The notes below the pieces were generated by a model that was not told where the DNA came from, did no database searches, and saw nothing but the letters and a program-made list of their open reading frames with translations. Position numbers and translations under genes: made by a program. A stretch of 19,986 bases of DNA, from positions 1-19,986 of the forward strand of contig CAXIBC010000055.1 of the NCBI GenBank assembly GCA_964022115.1. The letters are read 5' to 3'. Shown piece after piece: positions 6,984 through 13,587 of the stretch (its first letter is position 1; each line of letters starts with the position of its first letter). This DNA is from Oleispira sp964022115 (GTDB lineage: Bacteria; Pseudomonadota; Gammaproteobacteria; Pseudomonadales; Oceanobacteraceae).

Positions 6984-7469
6984 ATGAGCAATTCCTCCCC
7001 AAAAATATCTTTAGACCGTACCGACCGACGTATTCTTGATGAGCTGCAAAAGGATGGAGCGATTTCCAACCTCGATTTAGCCGATAAAGTAGGATTATCG
7101 GCTTCACCTTGTTCGCGTCGAGTTAAGGCGTTACAAGAGTCCGGCATTATTAAGAAAACCGTCGCGATACTCGACCAGAAGGCACTAGGGTTAGATATGG
7201 TAGCGATGATTTCGATCAGTATGGATCGCCATACCCCAGAGCGCTTTGAAAACTTTGAGGCCTTAGTTGCTGGATTTCCAGAGGTGTTAGAGTGTTATCT
7301 TATTACTGGCTCTAGCGCTGATTATTTACTCAAGGTGATCGTAAAAGATATGGATGGCTATCAACAGTTCTTGCTAGGTAAGTTGACGAGAATAGAAGGG
7401 GTAACTGGGGTGCATTCAAGTTTTGTGATGCGTAAAGTGGTCGATACTAGCCGTTTACCACTAACCTAA
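6984..7469 (+). CDS. Lrp/AsnC family transcriptional regulator
   Basis: This 161-residue protein has the standard family length and layout. An N-terminal winged helix-turn-helix (about 9-60) has LDRTDRRILDELQKDG, then NLDLADKVGLSASPCSRRVKAL with the recognition helix, then GIIKKTVAILD. A RAM ligand-binding/oligomerisation domain (about 68-155) includes ECYLITGSSADYLLKV, the typical G-x-x-D-Y effector site. Members sense amino acids and act locally or globally as activators or repressors. ATG at 6984 follows AGG (6973-6975) with an 8-base spacer. It is divergent from the octaheme cytochrome gene and is the best candidate for its regulator; the effector is unknown. Confidence 0.95.
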   Translation: MSNSSPKISLDRTDRRILDELQKDGAISNLDLADKVGLSASPCSRRVKALQESGIIKKTVAILDQKALGLDMVAMISISMDRHTPERFENFEALVAGFPEVLECYLITGSSADYLLKVIVKDMDGYQQFLLGKLTRIEGVTGVHSSFVMRKVVDTSRLPLT

Positions 7470-7477
7470 TAAAGGTC

Positions 7478-7497
7478 ATTGGCCTATATTGGCCTAT
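7478..7497. repeat. 10-bp perfect tandem duplication
   Basis: ATTGGCCTAT occurs twice head to tail, 9 bases after the lrp-like stop codon. It is non-coding and no function is evident. Confidence 0.7.
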
Positions 7498-7605
7498 GCT
7501 TGAAGGCTGATTTTAGGCAAAGTCACGGCGTAGTCATAGAATCTAATTCAGTTGTTTAGGTTCTAACTCTAGCAAGATTATGCATAGGTCTTTCGAGACA
7601 CTTAA

Positions 7606-7639
7606 CCGTTGTGGCTATTGGCTATAGCGGTTTTTTTTT
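7606..7639 (+). terminator. Rho-independent terminator downstream of the lrp-like gene
   Basis: CCGTTGTGGC (7606-7615) pairs with GCTATAGCGG (7621-7630) in a 10-bp stem with three G-U pairs and a 5-base loop, followed by nine T residues (7631-7639). It lies 136 bases after the lrp-like stop and 85 bases before the next gene's ATG. It therefore separates the two transcripts. Confidence 0.75.
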
Positions 7640-7711
7640 GTCATTGTCTTCATACTTTGCTTACCAAGCTTATCAACTTGTTGTTACTATCAAGACTGAT
7701 AACAATAATAC

Positions 7712-7716
7712 AAAGG
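7712..7716 (+). promoter_or_regulatory. Ribosome binding site that fixes the hydroxylase start at 7725
   Basis: AAAGG stands 8 bases before ATG 7725. The longer in-frame reading from GTG 7611 has no such site and begins inside the terminator hairpin. Confidence 0.7.
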
Positions 7717-7724
7717 TAGAAAGT

Positions 7725-8450
7725 ATGGCTATGATGTCAAAGGCCGCCATGGTGAAGTTTAGAGATCACTATCGCCAAGGGATTAGTCCAAGTTATAACG
7801 GCTGGGTACACATGCTGAGTGTGCTGCTGGTCGGTTTAGCTGTCATTGTTTATTCGTTATCTCAGCTAGAAGCCGTTTCTTTTTCACAAGGGTTAGTCTT
7901 TCCATTCACCCTGCTGGTAGTGAATTTCGCTGAATATTATGCCCACCGCTGGTTGGGACATAGAAAAACTCGCTATGGAAAGTTGTTTTATAGCCGTCAT
8001 AGTGGCGATCACCATAGCTTCTTTTTAGAGCACTCAATGGCTTACCAAGGGATTCGCGATTGGCGCGTCGTATTATTTCCTGTGTATTTGATTTTTGCTT
8101 TTCTTGTCGGCTTAATTTTACCGATTGGTTATGTGCTAAGTGAGTATTTTAGTTTCAATGCCGCCTATGTATTCGCCGCGGCTGGGATCAGTGGTTATTT
8201 GTTTTATGAAGTGATGCACTTTAGTTATCACATTCCTAATGGCCATTGGGCGCAGAAGCTGTTTCTAATAATTCCAGGCTGGTCTCGATTACGTCATTTA
8301 CACGTTCTGCATCATAAACGCGATAAAATGACAGAGGCCAACTTTAATATTACCTTGCCGATTTTCGATATGTTATTCGCTACCCTGTATTGGCAGAAAA
8401 TGAATAAGCCAGAGATGAATAAGCCAGGGATGAATAGAGAGGCTGAATGA
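7725..8450 (+). CDS. Fatty acid hydroxylase / sterol desaturase family membrane protein (complete)
   Basis: This 241-residue integral membrane protein carries the histidine boxes of the di-iron hydroxylase superfamily: HRWLGH (74-79), HSGDHH (92-97) with LEH (103), HFSYH (165-169) and HLHVLHH (191-197). Hydrophobic spans lie at about 30-48, 53-72, 115-135 and 144-162. Such enzymes use oxygen and a di-iron centre to hydroxylate lipids, sterols or carotenoids; the substrate here is unknown. The start was set at ATG 7725 because it follows AAAGG, whereas the upstream GTG at 7611 lies in a terminator. The C-terminus repeats MNKP twice (229-236) owing to a 15-bp tandem duplication. It is not closely similar by eye to the other family member at 1-401. 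It probably has its own promoter between 7640 and 7711. Confidence 0.88.
   Translation: MAMMSKAAMVKFRDHYRQGISPSYNGWVHMLSVLLVGLAVIVYSLSQLEAVSFSQGLVFPFTLLVVNFAEYYAHRWLGHRKTRYGKLFYSRHSGDHHSFFLEHSMAYQGIRDWRVVLFPVYLIFAFLVGLILPIGYVLSEYFSFNAAYVFAAAGISGYLFYEVMHFSYHIPNGHWAQKLFLIIPGWSRLRHLHVLHHKRDKMTEANFNITLPIFDMLFATLYWQKMNKPEMNKPGMNREAE
8400..8435. repeat. 15-bp in-frame tandem repeat at the hydroxylase C-terminus
   Basis: ATGAATAAGCCAG(A/G)G occurs at 8400-8414 and 8415-8429, followed by a partial third copy (ATGAAT, 8430-8435). It encodes MNKPE-MNKPG-MN in a hydrophilic tail after the last conserved segment. Confidence 0.8.
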
Positions 8451-8501
8451 ATTAAACTGCACGCCAGTTACCCCTCAATTTATTGGAAAGCACTCTTGGC
8501 T

Positions 8502-9104
8502 ATGAATTTGAACGACGCTTTGGCTGTAATCGCCAGTTTTAGTAAAAAAACCACTCAGGCATTTGCCGCGGGTAATACTAGATCGCTACCTTCGGCGCTT
8601 ATGGCCAGCAGTAATCCAGTATTGCCGGTTGAGCTAGCTGACTATATTGAGCGTATTTGCCCTAGTAATGGTCTAATCCTTGAAAGCGTCGGTCATCCTG
8701 TTGAATTATTAAAGCCTGAAGATCTCGCTTGGAAGCCAGACATGTTTGCACAATTAACTGGTGAGTTAGGAAAGTGGCAGGACGATTGGTTTTTGATTGC
8801 TCATGAAGGTGGTGACCCCATTATAGTGAAAACCTCTGAACAGGGAGAAAATAGCCCAGTTTATAGTGCCATGCAGGGCATGGGTTTTTGGGATTTTGCC
8901 CCCATAGCGGATTCGATTGGGCAGTTTTTAGTCTGTATTTGTGCGCTACAGCACGCGTTGAATTTCCCCGGCTTAAACCAGCCTTTGGATGATGACTTTA
9001 ACTTAGCGCCAGCCGCCGCAAACTGGCTATTTCCACTATTACGCCAGCATGCCGGTGCCCATTATGATGAATGGGCGTCGGTTTTTGAGAACTATCAAGA
9101 CTAG
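8502..9104 (+). CDS. SMI1/KNR4 (SUKH)-like protein
   Basis: This cytoplasmic protein of about 200 residues has no signal or membrane segment. The central part, with DDWFLIAHEGGDPIIV followed by PVYSAMQGMGFWDFAPIADSI and a hydrophobic helix, follows the SMI1/KNR4 pattern: acidic/aromatic strand, GGDP, Pv-x-a-x-h-G-x-g-x-W, then iAdS-x-x-x-FL. Many SUKH proteins are immunity partners of contact-dependent or polymorphic toxins, but others are plain cellular proteins; no toxin gene is adjacent. ATG 8502 lies 11 bases after GGAAAG (8485-8490). TTG at 8496, 5 bases after the same site, is an equally possible start and adds two residues. It converges on the SEC-C gene with only 2 bases between. Family assignment is moderate and the role is unknown. 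Confidence 0.65.
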   Translation: MNLNDALAVIASFSKKTTQAFAAGNTRSLPSALMASSNPVLPVELADYIERICPSNGLILESVGHPVELLKPEDLAWKPDMFAQLTGELGKWQDDWFLIAHEGGDPIIVKTSEQGENSPVYSAMQGMGFWDFAPIADSIGQFLVCICALQHALNFPGLNQPLDDDFNLAPAAANWLFPLLRQHAGAHYDEWASVFENYQD

Positions 9105-9106
9105 CT

Positions 9107-9442
9107 TTATTTAGAACAGCACTTCTTATATTTTTTACCACTGCCGCAAGAACATGGATCGTTGCGGTTAGGGGTTTTCTCTAATACTACTGTGGTGGGC
9201 TTGTTGAGGAGAACCTCCAGCTCAGTGATGTTTTCTTCAGCGTCAGCATCCAGAGTAATGTTGGCAAAAATCTCCAGAGCTTTTAATTGCTCTTCAATTT
9301 CCGCTTGTCTGGCTGCGCTAGTGACGGTAATGGCAATCGGATACTTTTTAGAGCCATGCTTAGTCGCTTGGTCGGTATTATAGTTGTAAGTACTATAATC
9401 TGAAGGAAGCTCGATGCGCCCCTTGAAGAAAAATTTAGACAT
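9107..9442 (-). CDS. Small SEC-C metal-binding motif protein (PBPRA1643 family)
   Basis: This 111-residue protein starts MSKFFFKGRIE and ends in the zinc-binding SEC-C motif PNRNDPCSCGSGKKYKKCC, with ligands C97, C99, C108 and C109. The N-terminal block, length and C-terminal motif match from memory the PBPRA1643-type SWIM/SEC-C family described in Vibrio, Photobacterium and Shewanella, whose function is not established. The SEC-C motif was first seen at the C-terminus of SecA, where it binds zinc and the partner SecB. Upstream, 22 bases before its start, lies a LexA-box-like palindrome (9465-9484). The ribosome binding site is weak. It converges with the SUKH-like gene. Confidence 0.9.
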   Translation of the reverse strand: MSKFFFKGRIELPSDYSTYNYNTDQATKHGSKKYPIAITVTSAARQAEIEEQLKALEIFANITLDADAEENITELEVLLNKPTTVVLEKTPNRNDPCSCGSGKKYKKCCSK

Positions 9443-9464
9443 TGTGCTGGCCTGGTATCATAAC

Positions 9465-9484
9465 GGCTGTATAAAATTACAGCC
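9465..9484. promoter_or_regulatory. LexA (SOS) box-like palindrome
   Basis: The perfect inverted repeat GGCTGTA-TAAAAT-TACAGCC contains CTGT-N8-ACAG with an all-A/T centre, the core of the gammaproteobacterial LexA operator. The flanking bases (GG/CC) differ from the usual TA/TA. It lies between the divergent SEC-C and ogt genes. On the minus strand it would cover the region just upstream of TATGAT (complement of 9457-9462), a possible -10 for the SEC-C gene. Confidence 0.5.
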
Positions 9485-9504
9485 TGAATTTTAGCAGCCT
9501 GTAT

Positions 9505-9533
9505 TTGAGAGAGCGCATAATACAGGGTTTATT
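9505..9533 (+). promoter_or_regulatory. Candidate sigma-70 promoter for ogt
   Basis: TTGAGA (9505-9510) and TTTATT (9528-9533) are spaced by 17 bases and match the -35 and -10 consensus at 5 and 4 of 6 positions. They would give a leader of about 45 bases before the ogt ATG. Confidence 0.35.
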
Positions 9534-9585
9534 GGTTTATAGCTGTAAGAGTTAGAGTAATGACAGTGTTTAAAGGATTGGCAGA

Positions 9586-10107
9586 ATGAATTACTTATAT
9601 AGCAGGTCTATAGATACCCCCCTTGGTCGGATGGTAGTGCAAGGTAGTGAAACTCATATTCAATCTCTCAAGTTTGATAATACGGTTGAAAACCTTATGG
9701 GTGATAAACACCCTGACTGGCTAGAGGCGTGTGATCTGCAAATAGCGCAGTACTTTTCTGCTCAGCGACAGGTATTTGATTTGCCCATAGACCCACAAGG
9801 TAGCGCATTTCAACAACGAGTTTGGCAAGCTTTATTAGATGTTCGTTTTGGCGATTTTGCCAGTTATCAACAGCTCGCTCATGCAATAGGCAATGCCCAG
9901 GCGGTTAGAGCTGTTGCCAGTGCCAATGCCAATAACCCCATTTGGTTGATCATACCTTGTCATCGCATTATTGGCAGTGATCTTGCCCTGCGTGGGTACG
10001 CAGGGGGGGTTGTGCGTAAAGCTAAGTTATTGGCTTTAGAAGGGGCTATTATTAGCTGCGACAATATAAACCGTGTTAATGAGAAAACTAAACTCGTGGT
10101 GAAATAA
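9586..10107 (+). CDS. ogt: Methylated-DNA--protein-cysteine methyltransferase
   Basis: This 173-residue DNA-repair protein removes O6-alkyl groups from guanine in one step by transferring them irreversibly to its own cysteine. The active site IIPCHRIIG has C125 as acceptor. The helix-turn-helix DNA-binding part is SAFQQRVWQALLDVRFGDFASYQQLA, followed by AVRAVASANANNP and the GYAGG loop after the active site. The N-terminal domain (MNYLYSRSIDTPLGRMVV) matches Ogt rather than the Ada fusion, and no Ada-type methylphosphotriester domain is present. ATG 9586 has a good AAAGGA site (9572-9577) 8 bases upstream. rsuA follows 14 bases downstream and is probably co-transcribed. The upstream CTGT-N8-ACAG palindrome hints at damage control, but it lies nearer the divergent gene. 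Confidence 0.95.
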   Translation: MNYLYSRSIDTPLGRMVVQGSETHIQSLKFDNTVENLMGDKHPDWLEACDLQIAQYFSAQRQVFDLPIDPQGSAFQQRVWQALLDVRFGDFASYQQLAHAIGNAQAVRAVASANANNPIWLIIPCHRIIGSDLALRGYAGGVVRKAKLLALEGAIISCDNINRVNEKTKLVVK

Positions 10108-10121
10108 AGTATTAGTACGTT

Positions 10122-10853
10122 ATGCAAATTAAATCTTTTCGAATAGACAGATACATCAGTAAACAGCGCAATATTAATCGCCGTGATATTAAATTAATGC
10201 TAGCACAAGGGCGGGTTGTGATTAATGGCGAAGTCATTCGTGAGGTTTCGACCATAGTGGAAGAATTTGATCGCGTAGAATTAGATGGTGAAGTATTACA
10301 AGATAAAAAAGCCGTTTATATCATGCTACATAAACCGCTAGGGGTCGTGAGTGCGACCAAAGATGATGTGCATAAAACCGTTATTGATTTATTGCCGAGG
10401 GAGTTAGTGGCGAGTGATGATGTGCTAAATGATTTGCACATCGTTGGCCGCTTAGATTTAAATACTTCGGGTTTATTATTACTTACTAACGATGGTCGCT
10501 GGTCACGGAAACTTATGTCACCGAGTACTAAAGTGAAAAAAGTTTATCAGGTAACTCTGAAAAATTCTTTAAATGAAGAATATGTTAAAGCGTTTGCCAA
10601 AGGTATGTATTTCGCATTTGAAGATATTACAACCCAACCGGCTCAGTTAACGATTCTCGCTGATAAGGTTGCCCAAGTGACCTTATTAGAAGGGAAGTAC
10701 CATCAGATAAAACGTATGTTTGGCCGTTTTAGAAACCCAGTATTAGCCTTGCATAGAAGCTCGGTTGGGGCATTGTCTTTAGATAAAGAGTTAAATCCTG
10801 GACAAGGTCGTCTATTAACCGAGCTAGAAATTGCAACGATCTTTACGGCTTAG
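10122..10853 (+). CDS. rsuA: 16S rRNA pseudouridine(516) synthase-type protein
   Basis: This 243-residue RsuA/RluB/E/F-type enzyme has an N-terminal S4 RNA-binding domain (about 1-60: DRYISKQRNINRRDIKLMLAQGRVVINGEV). The catalytic domain carries GRLDLNTSGLLLLTNDG, with D112 as the catalytic aspartate, and the LLEGKYHQIKRMF motif. KPLGVVSAT and the closing PGQGRLLTELE fit RsuA, which isomerises U516 in the 530 loop of 16S rRNA, better than RluE/RluF. The order and overall length agree with RsuA; family-level assignment is firm, while the precise target is inferred. It follows ogt by 14 bases without a strong ribosome binding site, suggesting coupled translation. It converges on rsmE with 5 bases between. 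Confidence 0.88.
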   Translation: MQIKSFRIDRYISKQRNINRRDIKLMLAQGRVVINGEVIREVSTIVEEFDRVELDGEVLQDKKAVYIMLHKPLGVVSATKDDVHKTVIDLLPRELVASDDVLNDLHIVGRLDLNTSGLLLLTNDGRWSRKLMSPSTKVKKVYQVTLKNSLNEEYVKAFAKGMYFAFEDITTQPAQLTILADKVAQVTLLEGKYHQIKRMFGRFRNPVLALHRSSVGALSLDKELNPGQGRLLTELEIATIFTA

Positions 10854-10858
10854 ATGTG

Positions 10859-11587
10859 CTAAAAATCTCCCCATAAATACTGGAATAAACTTAACGCGGC
10901 GAGGGCGGCGGTTTCTGTACGTAAAATCCTGGGGCCAAGGGTTAAGCCTGTAAAACCTTGTTGTAGGCACAGTTCAACTTCTTCATCTGTGATGCCACCT
11001 TCTGGCCCGACCAATAACGCAACGGATGCCGGGGCCTTGATTTCAGCAAGAGGCTTTTGATCACGAGTATGCAATACCAATTTGATCTCGCTTTCGACCG
11101 AGCAAGCCCAGTCGTGGTAATTCATGGCTGGGTGAATGGTTGGCAGCTGATTGCGTCCACTTTGCTCACAGGCAGAGATAGCCACTTTTTTCCAATGCTC
11201 CATTTTCTTTTCTAGGCGTTCGCCTTTTAAGCGTACATCACAGCGTTCACTCCATAAGGGGGTGATGTCGGTAATGCCTAACTCGGTCGCTTTTTGGATG
11301 GTGAAATCCATGCGGTCGCCTTTTGAGACCACCTGGCCTAAATGAATAGGAAAGCTAACGTTTGCTTCTGTGGATAAAACGTCACTGATTTCAACCTGAG
11401 CATTTTTTTTACCTGCCACCGTTATATGGGCTAGGTATTCACAGCCATCGCCGTTGAATAACCTTAGCTCAGCCCCTTCTTTTAACCTTAATACTTTCAC
11501 TAAGTGAGTACTGGCTTGGGAATCCAAATCTAGTCTGCTATTGAGGACTAGATTTTCTGGGGTATAGATACGTGGTCGACTGGCCAT
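10859..11587 (-). CDS. rsmE: 16S rRNA (uracil(1498)-N(3))-methyltransferase
   Basis: This 242-residue SPOUT-class methyltransferase uses S-adenosylmethionine to methylate N3 of U1498 of 16S rRNA in the assembled 30S subunit. Visible signatures are the N-terminal RPRIYTPENL and HLVKVLRLKEGAELRLFNGDG (PUA-like domain), IQKATELGITDITPLWSERC, the SAM-binding knot LLVGPEGGIT (about 191-200) and LGPRILRTETAAL (217-229). The length is normal. ATG 11587 has only a weak ribosome binding site. It follows ctaB by 56 bases on the same strand with no terminator seen, so it may be read from the cox transcript or from a local promoter. Confidence 0.96.
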   Translation of the reverse strand: MASRPRIYTPENLVLNSRLDLDSQASTHLVKVLRLKEGAELRLFNGDGCEYLAHITVAGKKNAQVEISDVLSTEANVSFPIHLGQVVSKGDRMDFTIQKATELGITDITPLWSERCDVRLKGERLEKKMEHWKKVAISACEQSGRNQLPTIHPAMNYHDWACSVESEIKLVLHTRDQKPLAEIKAPASVALLVGPEGGITDEEVELCLQQGFTGLTLGPRILRTETAALAALSLFQYLWGDF

Positions 11588-11643
11588 AAAGGATCTTATT
11601 AGTTCGCTGAGTTATCAATCATGTGAATAATCTTGAAGCGTGA

Positions 11644-12561
11644 TTATAAAGTGATTAAGCGATCGAGCATAATTAAAATAAACATTAATAATAAATAGAC
11701 AATTGAATAGCGAAAGGTCTGCTGTGCGCGCTTAGTGGTTTGCTCAATCAATAAGCGAATGGATAAATAAATAAATATTCCATTGCCTACTAGGCTGCCT
11801 AGCAGATAGATCTCGTGGCTAAAGTTCAACAGATACGGTAATAAGGTGACTAGGCTGAGCAGCAAGGTATATAACAGCATTTGTAAGCTAGTGAAGCTTT
11901 TTCCGTGGGTGACGCTGAGCATAGGGACTTTGGCTTTGGCATATTCTTGTTGACGATAATAGGCTAGCGCCCAAAAGTGCGGTGGTGTCCAAGTGAATAT
12001 AATCAATACCAATACCCAGGCTAATGGGTGTGTTTCCCCTGTCATAGCGACCCAGCCTAATAGTGGTGGCATAGCGCCAGCGAGCCCTCCGATAGTGATG
12101 TTTTGTGGGGTAAGGGGTTTTAACCAATGGCTATAAATTAAGGCGTAGCCGACCATGGAGGCCAGAGATAATATGGCCGTTAAAGGGTTAACCCAGAAAA
12201 ATAGCAGGCTAAACCCTAGTATAAGTATCAGAGTAGCAAAGCCATATACCTGACGTAGAGATAATGTATTATTCACTAATGGGCGGTGGCGAGTACGGGC
12301 CATTAGCTTGTCTCTTTGCTGATCAATGCCGTGATTAAAAGCGGCACCGGCAGCGGCGACGAGTGCGATACCGATTAAGCTGAGGCTGAGCAAGGTGAGG
12401 TCGGGTCTCATATCCGTAGCTAAACAGGCACCGACTAAGGCGGTTACCAGCATCAATAAGATGACGTTGATTTTACAGAGAGCGAGATAATCTTTAATGC
12501 TTCTTTTATTAGCATTACTGCGAGTGCTGATACTTTTTGTCGAAGCTAGGGAGTTAGTCAT
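11644..12561 (-). CDS. ctaB: Protoheme IX farnesyltransferase (heme O synthase)
   Basis: This 305-residue membrane prenyltransferase adds a farnesyl group to heme B to make heme O, the substrate of CtaA. The UbiA-family metal-diphosphate motif is at residues 76-94: N76, D80, D84, then MARTRHRP. The second motif region contains YYRQQEYAKAKVPML. About eight or nine hydrophobic spans follow the N-terminal tail, which is hydrophilic for about 25 residues. It starts inside the end of ctaA (8-base overlap), so the two heme-A-pathway genes are translationally coupled. It is equivalent to CyoE but is named CtaB here because it sits in a cta/cox cluster. Confidence 0.96.
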   Translation of the reverse strand: MTNSLASTKSISTRSNANKRSIKDYLALCKINVILLMLVTALVGACLATDMRPDLTLLSLSLIGIALVAAAGAAFNHGIDQQRDKLMARTRHRPLVNNTLSLRQVYGFATLILILGFSLLFFWVNPLTAILSLASMVGYALIYSHWLKPLTPQNITIGGLAGAMPPLLGWVAMTGETHPLAWVLVLIIFTWTPPHFWALAYYRQQEYAKAKVPMLSVTHGKSFTSLQMLLYTLLLSLVTLLPYLLNFSHEIYLLGSLVGNGIFIYLSIRLLIEQTTKRAQQTFRYSIVYLLLMFILIMLDRLITL

Positions 12562-13558
12562 GGCAAACCTCTGCTTTTAAAATAGAAAAATAAACGGCCC
12601 ATAGGCACAGCCAAAAAAGTGCGGCTCCGCTATTGTGAAGCAGTGCTAATGGCAAGGGTAAAAGCAAAAATACGTTGCCGATACCAATCAATACTTGTAA
12701 CGCCAAGGGGATAAGAATAACGCCAATTAGCTTCTTGTGCTGGCTGTAATACAAGCGATAACAGAGTAAAAAAGCCGATACGATTAATAAGCAAGCAGTC
12801 AATCTATGTAAGATCTGTATTGCCATGCGATCGGCCATAGGCAGTAATCCCCCAAGGTACTGCTGAGCGTTAACCATAGGGGCATGAAAAGGGCCATGGA
12901 CGGTTTCTGGCCACCATTGGCCTTGGCACTGGGGTAAGTCTGGACACGCTAACCCCGCATAGTGTGAACTGGTCCAGCCACCTAATCCCATTTGTAATAG
13001 GGTCATTAGAATTAACCCCAGCAGCGGCCAGCGGATTGCTAAGGGGATATTTTTTAGCCGATAAAACCTTGCCGTATTGTGCGGGTTTTGTACCAGCTTA
13101 TATTGCCAGAAGGTGATCGCCAACATCATCATGCCCGCGAGTAAATGCAAGGTAACAACCGGAGGCCATATTCTTAATGTGACCGTTAGCATGCCAAAAA
13201 TACCTTGCAATATAACCCAAGCAAGAGCGATATAGGCCATGACCTGAAGGGATTTATATTGTTTTTTTAGCGTTACCCAGAGGGCCAATAATAATAAACT
13301 AAAACCTAGTACTGAGGCGGCAAAGCGATGGATCATTTCTGACCATGCTTTAATTTGCTCAACGGGAAAGAGAGGGTGATTGGCATTCGCTTGCTGAATA
13401 CCTTCGATGCTTTGTGGTGGAATGATTTGTCCATAACAGCCGGGCCAGTCAGGGCAGCCTAAGCCCGCATCTAATAAACGAGTTAATGCCCCAAGGGTAA
13501 TGACGACTAAGGTGATTAACAGATTTAATCGCGCCCAGTGTAAGAGTTTATTATCCAT
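12554..13558 (-). CDS. ctaA: Heme A synthase (COX15/CtaA family)
   Basis: This 334-residue, roughly eight-helix membrane protein oxidises heme O to heme A for the aa3 oxidase. Conserved features are RLLDAGLGCPDWPGCYGQ with the cysteine pair C35/C41, SEMIHRFAAS with heme-ligand H77, TLHLLAG (H138), HYAGLACPDLPQCQGQW as the second cysteine loop, QILHRLTA and LLHNSGAA with the remaining histidines. ATG 13558 follows AGGAG with a 5-base spacer. The long loop after the first cysteine pair and the two symmetrical halves are normal for the proteobacterial type. It overlaps ctaB by 8 bases and follows the small Sco-like gene by 29 bases. Confidence 0.96.
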   Translation of the reverse strand: MDNKLLHWARLNLLITLVVITLGALTRLLDAGLGCPDWPGCYGQIIPPQSIEGIQQANANHPLFPVEQIKAWSEMIHRFAASVLGFSLLLLALWVTLKKQYKSLQVMAYIALAWVILQGIFGMLTVTLRIWPPVVTLHLLAGMMMLAITFWQYKLVQNPHNTARFYRLKNIPLAIRWPLLGLILMTLLQMGLGGWTSSHYAGLACPDLPQCQGQWWPETVHGPFHAPMVNAQQYLGGLLPMADRMAIQILHRLTACLLIVSAFLLCYRLYYSQHKKLIGVILIPLALQVLIGIGNVFLLLPLPLALLHNSGAALFWLCLWAVYFSILKAEVCHD

Positions 13559-13587
13559 GTTAACTCCTAATTATTATTTTTAGCGGG

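Noticed and set aside
7611..7724. N-terminal extension of the hydroxylase from GTG 7611
   Set aside because: It starts in a terminator hairpin, has no ribosome binding site, and ATG 7725 has a good one.
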